Positions 1-11,670 of a DNA stretch of 64,000 nt are shown piece after piece (within the stretch, counting starts at the first letter, position 1; each line of letters starts with the position of its first letter). The DNA is from Dama dama (taxonomy: Eukaryota; Chordata; Mammalia; Artiodactyla; Cervidae), in the NCBI RefSeq assembly GCF_033118175.1, contig NC_083714.1, positions 2,790,001 to 2,854,000 of the forward strand. Reading direction: 5' to 3'. The notes beneath the pieces were generated by a model. The model was not told the origin of the DNA. It was given only the letters and a program-made list of their open reading frames with translations, and did no database searches. Made by a program: the position numbers and the translations under genes.

Positions 1-3000
1 AAACGGTGTTCAAAAACATGATGAGCATGAAAACTTGTGAAAAATAGGAACAGCTTCAAAAGGTGTCAAAAAAATGAGGAGCATGAAAGAATTTGAAAAA
101 TATGAGGAACATGAAGCTGCGTTCAAAAACAAGAAGAGCCTGAAAAGGTTTGAAATATATGAAGAGCTTCAAAAGGTGTCAAAAATATGAGGAGCAGGAA
201 ACGGTCTGAAAAATAGGAGCAGCATGAAGTGGTGTTGAAAAACATGAAGAGCCTGAAAAGGTGTGAAAAATATGAAGGACTTCAAAAGGTTTCAATAATA
301 TGAGGAGCATGAAACTTTCTGAAAAATATGCGGAACACGAAACTGTCTGAAAAATAGGAGGAGCATGAAACGGTGTTGAAAAACATGAAAAGCAGGAATA
401 AGGGTGAAATATATGAAGAGCGTCAAAAGGTGTTAAAAATATGAGGAGCATGAAACGGTCTGAAAACTAGGAGGAGCAAGAAACGGTGTTGAAAAACATG
501 AAGAGCCTGAAAAGGTGTGAAAAATATTAAGAGCTTCAAAATGTGTCAAAAATACGAGGAGCATCAAGCGGTCTGAAAATTAGGAGGAGCATGAAACGGT
601 GTTGAAAAACCTGAAGTGCCTTAAAAGGTGTGAAGAATATGAAGAAAGTCAAAAGGTGTTAAAAATATGAGAAGAGTGAAATGGACTGAAAAATATGGGG
701 TGCATGAAACGGTCTGAACAATCAGAGAAGCATGAAACGGAGTTGAAAAACATGAAGAGCTGTGAAAGTTTTGAAAAATATGAAGAGCTTCAAAAGGTGT
801 CAAAAATATGAGGAGCATGAAACGGTCTCAAAAGTAGGAGGAGCAGAAACGGTCTGAAAAATAGATAGAACATGAAACGGTGCTTAAAATCATGAAGAGC
901 TTCAAAAGGTGACAAAAATATGAGGAGCATGAAACGGTCTGAAAACAATGAGGAGCATGAAACGGTCTGCAAAATAGGAGAAGCATGAAACGGTGTTGAA
1001 AAACAAGAAGAGCTTCAAAAGGTGTCAAAAATATGAGGATCATGAAATGATCTGAAAAATAGGAGGAGCATGAAACAGTGTTGAAACACATGGAGAGCCT
1101 GAAAACGTGTGAAAAATATGAACAGCTTCAAAAGGTGTCAAAAATATGAGGAGCATGAAATGGTCTGAAAAATAGGAGGAGCATGAAAAGGTGTTCAAAA
1201 ACATGAAGAGCTGAAAGGTGTGAAAATCATGAAAGGCTTCAAAACGTGTAAAAAATATGAGGAGCATGAAACAGTCTGAAAAATAGGAGGAGCATGAAGC
1301 GGTGTTGAAAAACATGAAGAGCCTGAAAAGGTGTTAAAAATATGATGAGCTTCAAAAGGTGTCAAAAATATGAGGAGCATGAAACGGTCTGAAAAATAGG
1401 AGGAGAATGAAGCGGTGTTGAAAAACATGAAGAGCCTGAAAAGCTGTGAAAAATATGAAGAGATTCAAAAGGTGTCAAAAATATGAGGAGCATGAAATGG
1501 TCTGAAAAATAGGAGGAGCATGAAGTGGTGTTGAAAAACAAGAAGAGCCTTAAAAGGCGTTAAAAATATGAAGAGCTTCAAAAGGTGTCAAAAATATGAG
1601 GAGCATGAAACAGTCTGAAAAATAGGAGGAGCATGAGGAGGTGTTGAAAAACATGAAGAGCATGAAACGGTTTGAAAAACATGAAGAGCTTCAAAACGTA
1701 TCAAAAACAGGAGTAGCATGAAACGTTCTGAAAAATAAAAGGAGCATGAAACACTGTTCAAAATCATGAAGAGCCTGAAAAGGTGTGAAAAATATGAAGA
1801 GCTTAAAAGGTGTCTGCAATATGAGAAGCATGAAATGGTCTGAAAAATATGAGGGGCATGAAGTCGTGTTTAGAAACATGAAGAGCCTGAAAAGGTGTGA
1901 AAAATATGAAGAGCTTCAAAAGGTGTGAAAAATATGAAGAGCTTCAAAAGGTGTCAAAAATATGAGGAGCATGAAACAGTCTGAAAAATCGGAAGAGCAT
2001 GAAACAGTGTTGAAAAAAATGAAGAGCATGAAATGTTTGAAAAATATGAAGAGCTTCAAAAGGTGTGAAAAATATGAGGAGCATGAATCGGTCTGAAAAA
2101 TAGGAGGAGCATGAAGAGGTGTTGAAAAACATGAAGAGCCTGAAAACGTGTGAAAAATATGAAGAGCTTCAAAAGGTATGAAAAATATGAAGAGCTTCAA
2201 AAGGTTTCAAAAATATGAGGAGCATGAATCGTTCTGAAAAATAGAAGGAGCATGAAGCGGTGTTCAAAAATATTTAGAGCCTGAAAAGGTATGAAAAATA
2301 TGAAGAGCTTCAAAGAGTGTGAAATATATGAGGAGCAAGAAACGGTCTAAAAATAGGAGGAGCATGAGCGGTGTTCAAAAACATGAAGAGCCTGAAAAGG
2401 TGTGAAAAATATGAAGAGCTTCAAAAGGTGTCAAAAATATGAGGAGCATGAAAGGGTCTGAAAAATAGGAGGAGCATGATGTGGTGTTGAAAAATATGAA
2501 GAGCCTGAAAAGGTGTGAAATATATGAAGAGCTTCAAAAGGTGTCAAAAATATGAGGAGCATGAAAAGTTCTGAAAAATAGGAGTAGAATGAAGCGGTGT
2601 TCAAAAACATGAAGAGCTTGAAAAGGTGTGAAATATATGAAGAGCTTCAAAAGATGTGATAAATAGGAGAAGCATGAAGCGGTGTTCAAACACATGAAGA
2701 GCTTGAAAAAGTGTGAAATATATGAAGAGCTTCAATAGGTGTGAAAAATAGGAGGAGCATGAAGCTTTGTTCAAAAACAAGAAGAACCTGAAAAGGTGTG
2801 AAATATATGAAGAGCTTCAAAAGGTGTCAAAAATATGAGGAGCATGAAACAGTCTGAAATAGGAGGAGCATGAAACTGTGTTGAAAAACATGAAGAGCAT
2901 GAAAAGGTGTGAAGAATATGAAGAGCTTCAAAAGGTGTCAAAAATATGAGAAGCTTGAAACGGTTTGAAAAATAGGAGGAGCATGAAGCGGTGTTGAAAA

Positions 3001-3782
3001 ACATGAAGAGCCTGAAAAGGTGTGAAAAATATAAAGAGCTTCAAAAGTGTGAAAATTATGAGGAGCATGAAACAGTCTGAAAAATAGGAGGAGCATGAAA
3101 CAGTGTTGAAAAACATGAAGAGCCCGAAAAGGTGTGAAAATCATGAAGAGCCTGAAAAGGTGTAAAAAATATTAAGAGCTTCAAAAGGTGTCAAAAATAT
3201 GAGGAGCATGAAATGGTCTGAAAAATACGAGGAGCATGAAACGGTGTTCAAAAACTTGTAGAGCCTGAAAATCTGTGAAAATATGAAGAGCTTAAAAGGT
3301 TTCAAAAATATGAGGAGCATGAAATGGTCTGAAAAATAGGAGGAGCATGAAACGGTGTTCAAAAACATGAAGAGCACTTAAAGGTGTGAAAATCATGAAG
3401 AGCCTGAAAAGGTGTAAAAAATATTAAGAACTTCAAAAGGTGTCAAAAATATGAGGAGCATGAAATGGTCTGAAAAATAGTAGTAGCATGAAGCGGTGTT
3501 CAAAAACTTGAAGAGCCTGAAAATCTGTGAAAAATATGAAGAGCTTAAAAGGTGTCAAAAATATAAGGAGCATGAAACGGCCTGAAAAATAGTAGAGGCA
3601 TGAAACGGTGTTGAATAACGTGAAGAGCCTGAAAAGGTGTGAAAAATATCAAGAGCTACAAAAATGTGTCAAAAATAGGAGGAGAATGAAACAGTCTGAA
3701 AAATAGGAGGAGCATGAAATGGTGTTGAAAAACATGAAGAGCCTGAAAAGGTGTGAAAAATATCAAGAGCTTCAAAAATGTG

Positions 3783-4804
3783 TCAAAAATATGAGGAGCA
3801 TGAACCGGTCTGAAAAATAGGAGGAGCATGAAACGGTGTTGAAAAACATGAAGAGCATGAAAAGGATTGAAAAATATGAAGAGCTTCAAAAGGTGTGAAA
3901 AATAGGAGTAGCATGAAGCGGTGTTCAAAAACTTGAAGAGCCTGAAAATGTGTTAAAAATATGAAGAGCTTAAAAGGTTTCAAAAATATGAGGAACATGA
4001 AATGGTCTGAAAAATAGGTTGAGCATGGAAGGGTGTTCAAAAACATGAAGAGCCTGAAAGGTGTGAATAATATGAAGCCTTCAAAACGTAGCAAAAATAT
4101 GAGGAGCATGAAACGGTCTGAAAAATAGGAGGAGCATGAAGCGCTGTTCAAAATCATGAAGAGCCTGAAAACGGGTGAAATATATGAAGAGCTTCAAAAG
4201 GTGTCAAAAATATGAGGAGCATGAAGCGGTCTGAAAAATAGGAGGAGCATGAAGTGGTGTTCAAAACATGAAGAGCCTGAAAAGGTGTGAAAAATATGAA
4301 GAGCTTCAAAAGGTGTCAAAAATATGAGGAGCATGAAACGATCTGAAAAATAGGAGGAGCATCAAGTGGTGTTCAAAAACATGAAGAGCCTGCAAAGGTG
4401 TGAAAAACATGAAGAGCTTCAAAAGGTTTTAAAAATATGAGGAGCATGAAACGGTCTGAAAAATAGGACGAGCATGAATCGATGTTGAAAAACATGAAGA
4501 GCCTGAAAAGGTGTGAAAAATATAAACAGCTTCAAATGGTGTCTAAAATAGGAGTAGCATGAAGCGGTGTTCCAAATCTTGAAGAGCCTGAAACTGTGTT
4601 AAAAATATGAAGAGCTTAAAAGGTGTCAAAATTATGAGGAGCATGAAATGGTCTGAAAAATAGGAGGAGCATGAAACGGTGTTCAAAAACATGAAGAGTC
4701 TGAATGGTGTGAAAAATATGAAGGGCTTCAAAACGTGTCAAAATTATGACGAGCATGAAATGGTCTGAAAAATACGAGTAGCATGAAGCAGTGTTGAAAA
4801 ACAT
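3783..4804 (+). repeat. Outlying copy of the ~1-kb higher-order repeat of subfamily A
   Basis: This stretch shares rare variants in the same order with 7,836-8,9xx. They include the GCATGAACCGG start, GAAAAGGATTG, the ACTTGAAGAGCC unit, GGTTGAGCATGGAAGGGTG, the shortened TATGAAGCCTTC unit, the GTAGCAAAAATATG unit and the GCGCTGTTCAAAATCATG unit. The equivalent points at 4,157 and 8,210 lie 4,053 bp apart. It contains one extra tetramer near 4,260-4,380 compared with the 8.2-kb copy. A weaker relative of its right part lies at ~6,860-7,000. Confidence 0.8.
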
Positions 4805-6090
4805 GAAGAGCCTGAAAATGTGTTAAAAATATGAAGAGCTTAAAAGGTGTCAAAAATATGAGGAACATGAAATGGTCTGAAAATTAGGAGGAGCATGAAG
4901 CGGTGTTCAAAAACATGAAGACCCTGAAAAGGTGTGAAAAATATGAAGAGCTTCAAATGGTGTCAAAAATATGAGGAGGCTATAACGGTCTGAAAAATAG
5001 GAGTAGCATGAAGCGGTGTTCAAAAACTTGAAGAGCCTGAAAATGTGTTAAAAATATGAAAGCTTAAAAGGTTTCAAAAATATGAGGAGCATGAAATGGT
5101 GTGAAAAATAGGAGGAGCATGAAGCGGTGTTGAAAAACATGAAGAGCCTGAAAACGTGTGAAAACATGAAGAGCTTCAAAAGGTTTGAAAAATATGAAGA
5201 GTTTCAATAGGTGTAAAAAATGTGAGGAGAATGAAACGGTCTGAAAAATAGGAGGAGTATGAAAGGTGAGAAAAACATGAAGAGCCTGAAAAGGTGTGAA
5301 AAACATGAAGAGCCTGAAAATGTGTGAAATATATGAAGAACTTCAAATGGTGTCAAAAATATGAGGAGCATGAAAAGGTCTGAAGAATAGGAGGAGTAAG
5401 AAGCGGTGTTGAAAAACATGAAGAGCCTGAAAAGGTGTGAAATATATGAAGAGCTTCAAAATTGTCAAAAATATGAGGAGCATGAAAAGGTCTGAAAAAT
5501 AGGAGGAGCATGAAGCGGTGTTGCAAAACATGAAGAGCCTGAAAAGGTGTGAAAAACATGAAGAGCCTGAAAATGTGTGAAATATATGAAGAGCTTCAAA
5601 TGGTGTCAAAAATATGAGGATCATGAAACAGTCTGAAAAATATGAGGAGCATGAAACGGCGTTCAAAAACATGAAGAACCTGAAAAGGTGTGAAAAATAT
5701 GAAGAACTTAAAAACGTGTCAAACATAGGAGGAGTTTCAAACGGTCCGAAAAATAGGAAGAGCATGAAGGGGTGTTGCAAAACATGAAGAGCCTGAAAAG
5801 GTGTGAAAAACATGAAGAGCCTGAAAAGGTGTAAAAAATATGAAGAGCTTCAAAAAGTGTCAAAAATATGAGGAGCATGAAACGATCTGAAACGTAGTAG
5901 GAGCATGAAGCGTTGTTCAAAAACATGAAGAGCCTGAAAAGGTGTGAAATATATGAAGAGCTTCAAAAGGTGTGAAAAATATGAGGAGCATGACATGGTC
6001 TGAAAACTAGGAGGAGCATGAAGCGGTGTTGAAAAACATGAAGAGCCTGAAAAGGTGGGAAATATATGAAGAGCTTCAAAAGGTGTCAAA

Positions 6091-6430
6091 AATAGAAGGA
6101 GCATGAAGCGGAGTTGAAAAACATGAAGAGCTTCAAAATGTGTCAAAAATATGAGGAGCATGATACGGTCTCAAAAATAGGAGGAGCATGAAGCGGTGTT
6201 GAAAAACATGAAGAGCCTGGAAAGGTGTGAAATATATGAAGAGATTCAAAAGGTGTCAAAAATAGAAGGAGCATGAAGCGGAGTTGAAAAACATGAAGAG
6301 CTTCAAAATGTGTCAAAAATATGAGGAGCAGGATACGGTCTCAAAAATAGGAGGAGCATGAAGCGGTGTTGAAAAACATGAAGAGCCTGGAAAGGTGTGA
6401 AATATATGAAGAGATTCAAAAGGTGTGATA
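6091..6430 (+). repeat. Tandem duplication of ~170 bp (six units)
   Basis: The distinctive string AATAGAAGGAGCATGAAGCG begins at 6,091 and again at 6,261. The following units, including GGAGTTG, the GATACGGTCTC unit and the GCCTGGAAAGG unit, repeat in the same order. The step is 170 bp, about six 28-bp units. Confidence 0.8.
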
Positions 6431-7160
6431 AATATGAGAAGCATGAAATGGTGTTCAAAAACATGAAGAGCCTGAAAATGTGTGAAAAATATGAGGAGCA
6501 TGAAACGGTCTTAAAAATATGTGGAGCATGAAGCGGTGTTCAAAAACATGAAGAGCCTGACAAGGTGTGAAAATTATTAAGAGGTTCAAAAAGTGTCAAA
6601 AATATGAGGAGCATGAAACTGTTCTGAAAAATAGGTGCAGCATAAAGCGGTGTTGAAAAACATGAAGGGTCTGAAAATGTGTGAAACATATGAAGAGCTT
6701 CAAAAGGTGAAAAAATATGAGTAGCATGAAACGGTCTGAAACATAGGAGGAGCATGAAGGAGTGTTCAAAACATGCAGAGCCTGAAAAGGTGTGAAAAAT
6801 ATGAAGAGCTCCAAAAGTTGTCAAAAATATGAAGAGCAGGAAACGGTCTGAAAAATAGGAGGAGCATGAAGCGCTGTTCAAAATCATGAAGAGCCTGAAA
6901 ACGGGTGAAATATATGAAGAGCTTCAAAAGGTGTCAAAAATATGAGGAGCATGAAGCGGTCTGAAAAATAGGAGGAGCATGAAGTGGTGTTCAAAACATG
7001 AAGAGCCTGAAAAGGTGTGAAAAATATGAAGAGCTTCAAAAGGTGTCAAAATATGAGGAGCACGAAACGGTCTGAAAAATAGGAGGAGCATGAAGCGGTG
7101 TTGAAAAACATGAAGATACTGAAAAGATGTGAAAAATATTAAGAGCTCCAAAAGGTGTGA

Positions 7161-7386
7161 AATATATGAGGAGCATGAAACGGTGTGAAAAATAGGAGGA
7201 GCATGAAATGGTGTTCAGAAACATGAAGAGCCTGAAAAGGTGTGAAATATATGAAGAGCTTCAAAAGGTGTGAAATATATGAGGAGCATGAAACGGTGTG
7301 AAAAATAGGAGGAGCATGAAACGGTGTTCAGAAACATGAAGAGCCTGAAAAGGTGTGAAAAATATGAAGAGCTTCACAAGGTGTGA
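7161..7386 (+). repeat. Tandem duplication of the 113-bp tetramer
   Basis: The segment starting AATATATGAGGAGCATG at 7,161 is repeated from 7,274 with the same rare GTTCAGAAACATG unit. It directly shows the 113-bp period of the tetramer. Confidence 0.8.
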
Positions 7387-7835
7387 AAAATATGAGGAGC
7401 ATGAAACGGTCTGAAAAATAGGAGGAGCATGAAACGGTGTTGAAAACATGAAGAGCATGAAAAGGTGTGAAAAATATGAAGAGCTTCAAAAGGTGTCAAA
7501 AAAATGAGGAGCATGAAACGATCTGAAATATAGGAGTAGCATGAAGTGGTGTTGAAAACCATGAAGAGACTGAAAAGGTTTGAAAAATATGAAGAGCTTC
7601 AAAAGGTGTGAAAAATATGAAGAGCTTCAAAAGGTGTGAAAATTATGAGGAGCATGAAACGGTGTTGAAAAACATGAAGAGCCTGAAAACGTGTGAAAAA
7701 TATCAAGAGCTTCAAAAATGTGTCAAAAATAGGAGGAGCATGAAACAGTCTGAAAAATAGGAGGAGCATGAAACCGTGTTGAAAAACATGAAGAGCCTGA
7801 AAATGTGTGAAAAATATCAAGAGCTTCAAAAGGTG

Positions 7836-10800
7836 TCAAAAATATGAGGAGCATGAACCGGGCTGAAAAATAGGAGGAGCATGAAACGGTGTAGAAAAAC
7901 ATGAAGAGCATGAAAAGGATTGAAAAATATGAAGAGCTTCAAAAGGTGTGAAAAATAGGAGTAGCATGAAGCGGTGTTCAAAAACTTGAAGAGCCTGAAA
8001 ATGTGTTAAAAATATGAAGAGCTTAAAAGGTTTCAAAAATATGAGGAACATGAAATGGTCTGAAAAATAGGTTGAGCATGGAAGGGTGTTCAAAAACATG
8101 AAGAGCCTGAAAGGTGTGAATAATATGAAGCCTTCAAAACGTAGCAAAAATATGAGGAGCATGAAACGGTCTGAAAAATAGGAGGAGCACGAAGCGCTGT
8201 TCAAAATCATGAAGAGCCTGAAAAGGGGTGAAATATATGAAGAGCTTCAAAAGGTGTCAAAAATATGAGGAGCATGAAGCGGTCTGAAAAATAGGAGGAG
8301 CATGAAGTGGTGGTCAAAACATGAAGAGCCTGCAAAGGTGTGAAAAACATGAAGAGCTTCAAAAGGTTTTAAAAATATGAGGAGCATGAAACGGTCTGAA
8401 AAATAGGACGAGCATGAATCGATGTTGAAAAACATGAAGAACCTGAAAAGGTGTGAAAAATATGAACAGCTTCAAATGGGGTCTAAAATAGGAGTAGCAT
8501 GAAGCGGTGTTCCAAATCTTGAAGAGCCTGAAAATGTGTTAAAAATAGGAAGAGCTTAAAAGGTGTCAAAATTATGAGGAGCATGAAATGGTCTGAAAAA
8601 TAGGAGGAGCATGAAACGGTGTTCAAAAACATGAAGTGTCTGAAAGGTGTGAAAAATATGAAGGGCTTCAAAACGTGTCAAAATTATGACGAGCATGAAC
8701 CGGCCTGATAAATACGACGAGCATTAAACTGTGTTGAAAAACATGAAGAGCCTGAAAATGTGTGAAAACATGAAGAGCTTCAAAAGTTTTCATAAATAGG
8801 AGTAGCATGAAGCGGTGTTCAAAAACATGAAGAGCCTGAAAATGTGTTAAAAATATGAAAGCTTAAAAGGTTTCAAAAATATGAGGAGCATGAAATGGTG
8901 TGAAAAATAGGAGGAGCATGAAACGGTGTCCTAAAACATGAAGAGCCTTAAGGTGTGAAAAATATGAAGAGCTTCAAAAGGTGTCAAAAATATGAGGAGG
9001 CTATAACGGTCTGAAAAATAGGAGTAGCATGAAGCGGTGTTCAAAAACTTGAAGAGCCTGAAAATCTGTGAAAAATATGAAGAGCTTAAAAGGTTTCAAA
9101 AATATGAGGAACATGAAATGGTCTGAAAAATAGGTTGAGCATGGAAGGGTGTTCAAAAACATGAAGAGCCTGAAAGGTGTGAATAATATGAAGCCTTCAA
9201 AACGTAGCAAAAATATGAGGAGCATGAAACGGTCTGAAAAATAGGAGGAGCACGAAGCGCTGTTCAAAATCATGAAGAGCCTGAAAAGGGGTGAAATATA
9301 TGAAGAGCTTCAAAAGGTGTCAAAAATATGAGGAGCATGAAGCGGTCTGAAAAATAGGAGGAGCAAGAAGTGGTGGTCAAAACATGCAGAGCCTGCAAAG
9401 GTGTGAAAAACATGAAGAGCTTCAAAAGGTTTTAAAAATATGAGGAGCATGAAACGGTCTGAAAAATAGGACGAGCATGAATCGATGTTGAAAAACATGA
9501 AGAACCTGAAAAGGTGTGAAAAATATGAACAGCTTCAAATGGGGTCTAAAATAGGAGTAGCATGAAGCGGTGTTCAAAATCTTGAAGAGCCTGAAAATGT
9601 GTTAAAAATAGGAAGAGCTTAAAAGGTGTCAAAATTATGAGGAGCATGAAATGGTCTGAAAAATAGGAGGAGCATGAAACGGTGTTCAAAAACATGAAGT
9701 GTCTGAAAGGTGTGAGAAATATGAAGGGCTTGAAAACGTGTCAAAATTATGACGAGCATGAACCGGTCTGAAAAATACGAGGAGCATGAAACTGTGTTGA
9801 AAAACATGAAGAGCCTGAAAATGTGTGAAAACATGAAGAGCTTCAAAAGTTTTCATAAATAGGAGTAGCATGAAGCGGTGTTCAAAAACATGAAGAGCCT
9901 GAAAATGTGTGAAAAATATCAAGAGCTTCAAAAGGTGTCAAAAATATGAGGAGCATGAACCGGGCTGAAAAATAGGAGGAGCATGAAACGGTGTTGAGAA
10001 ACATGAAGAGCATGAAAAGGATTGAAAAATATGAAGAGCTTCAAAAGGTGTGAAAAATAGGAGTAGCCTGAAGCGGTGTTCAAAAACTTGAAGAGCCTGA
10101 AAATGTGTTAAAAATATGAAGAGCTTAAAGGGTTTCAAAAATATGAGGAACATGAAATGGTCTGAAAAATAGGTTGAGCATGGAAGGGTGTTCAAAAACA
10201 TGAAGAGCCTGAAAGGTGTGAATAATATGAAGCCTTCAAAACGTAGCAAAAATATGAGGAGCATGAAACGGTCTGAAAAATAGGAGGAGCACGAAGCGCT
10301 GTTCAAAATCATGAAGAGCCTGAAAAGGAGTGAAATATATGAAGAGCTTCAAAAGGTGTCAAAAATATGAGGAGCATGAAGCGGTCTGAAAAATAGGAGG
10401 AGCATGAAGTGGTGTTCAAAACATGAAGAGCCTGAAAAGGTCTGAAAAATATGAAGAGCTTCAAAAGGTGTCAAAAATATGAGGAGCATGAAACGATCTG
10501 AAAAATAAGAAGAGCATCAAGCGGTGTTCAAAACATGAAGAGCCTGCAAAGGTGTGAAAAACATGAAGAGCTTCAAAAGGTTTTAAAAATATGAGGAGCA
10601 TGAAACGGTCTATAAAATAGGACGAGCATGAATCGATGTTGAAAAACATGAAGAGCCTGAAAAGGTGTGAAAATTATGAAGAGCTTCAAATGGTGTCTAA
10701 AATAGGAGTAGCATGAAGCGGTGTTCCAAATCTTGAAGAGCCTGAAAATGTGTTAAAAATATGAAGAGCTTAAAAGGTGTCAAAATTATGAGGAGCATGA

Positions 10801-10958
10801 AATGGTCTGAAAAATAGGAGGAGCATGAAACGGTGTTCAAAAACTTGAAGAGTCTGAAAGGTGTGAAAAATATGAAGGGCTTCAAAACGTGTCAAAATTA
10901 TGACGAGCATGAAACGGTCTAAAAAACACGAGTAGCAGGAAGCGGTGTTGAAAAACAT
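7836..10958 (+). repeat. Block of three ~1.04-1.15 kb higher-order repeats in subfamily A
   Basis: Three successive copies share the same ordered set of variant 28-bp units. The GCGCTGTTCAAAATCATG landmark falls at ~8,200, ~9,263 and ~10,302, spacings of 1,063 and 1,039 bp. A second landmark, the unit at 8,435, 9,498 and 10,649, gives 1,063 and 1,151 bp, so copies differ by gain or loss of whole 28-bp units. Some stretches are identical over hundreds of bases by eye. This is classical higher-order structure produced by recent unequal exchange or local duplication. Confidence 0.8.
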
Positions 10959-11010
10959 GAAGAGCCTGAAAATGTGTGAAAAATATGAAGAGCTTCAAAA
11001 GGTTTCAAAA

Positions 11011-11670
11011 TTATGATGCGCATGAAACTGTCTTAAAAATAGGAAGACCATGAAGCGGTGTTGAAAAACATGAAGAGCCTGAAAAGGTGTGAAATATATG
11101 AAGAGCTACAAAATGTGTCAAAAATATGAGGAGCATGAAACGGTCTGAAAAATAGGAGGACCATGAAGCGGTGTTGAAAAATATGAAGAGCCTGAAAAGG
11201 TGTGAAAAATATGAAGAGTTTCAAAACATGTAAAAATATGAGGAGCATGAAACGGTGTTCAGAAACATGAAGAGCCTGAAATGGTGTGAAAAATATGAAG
11301 AGCTTCAAAAGGTGTCAAAAATATGAGGAGCATGAAGCATTCTGAAAAATAGGAGGAGCATGAAACCGTGTTGAATAAGACGAAGAGCCTAAAAAGGAGT
11401 GAAAAATATGAAGAGCTTCAAATGGTGTCAAATATATAAGGAGCATGAAGCGTTCTGAAAAATAGGAGCAGCCTGAAACGGTGTGGAAAAACATGAAGAG
11501 ACTGAAAATGTGTGAAAAATATGAAGAGCTTCATAAGGTTTCAAAATTATGATGCGCATGAAACTGTCTTAAAAATAGGAAGAGCATGAAGCGGTGTTGA
11601 AAAACATGAAGAGCCTGAAAAGGTGTGAAATATATGAAGAGCTACAAAATGTGTCAAAAATATGAGGAGC
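11011..11670 (+). repeat. Paired duplication, 536-bp step
   Basis: The rare string TTATGATGCGCATGAAACTG occurs at 11,011 and 11,547. In both places it is followed by a CTTAAAAATAGGAAGA unit and by GAGCTACAAAATGTGTC. The step of 536 bp is about 19 units. Confidence 0.75.
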
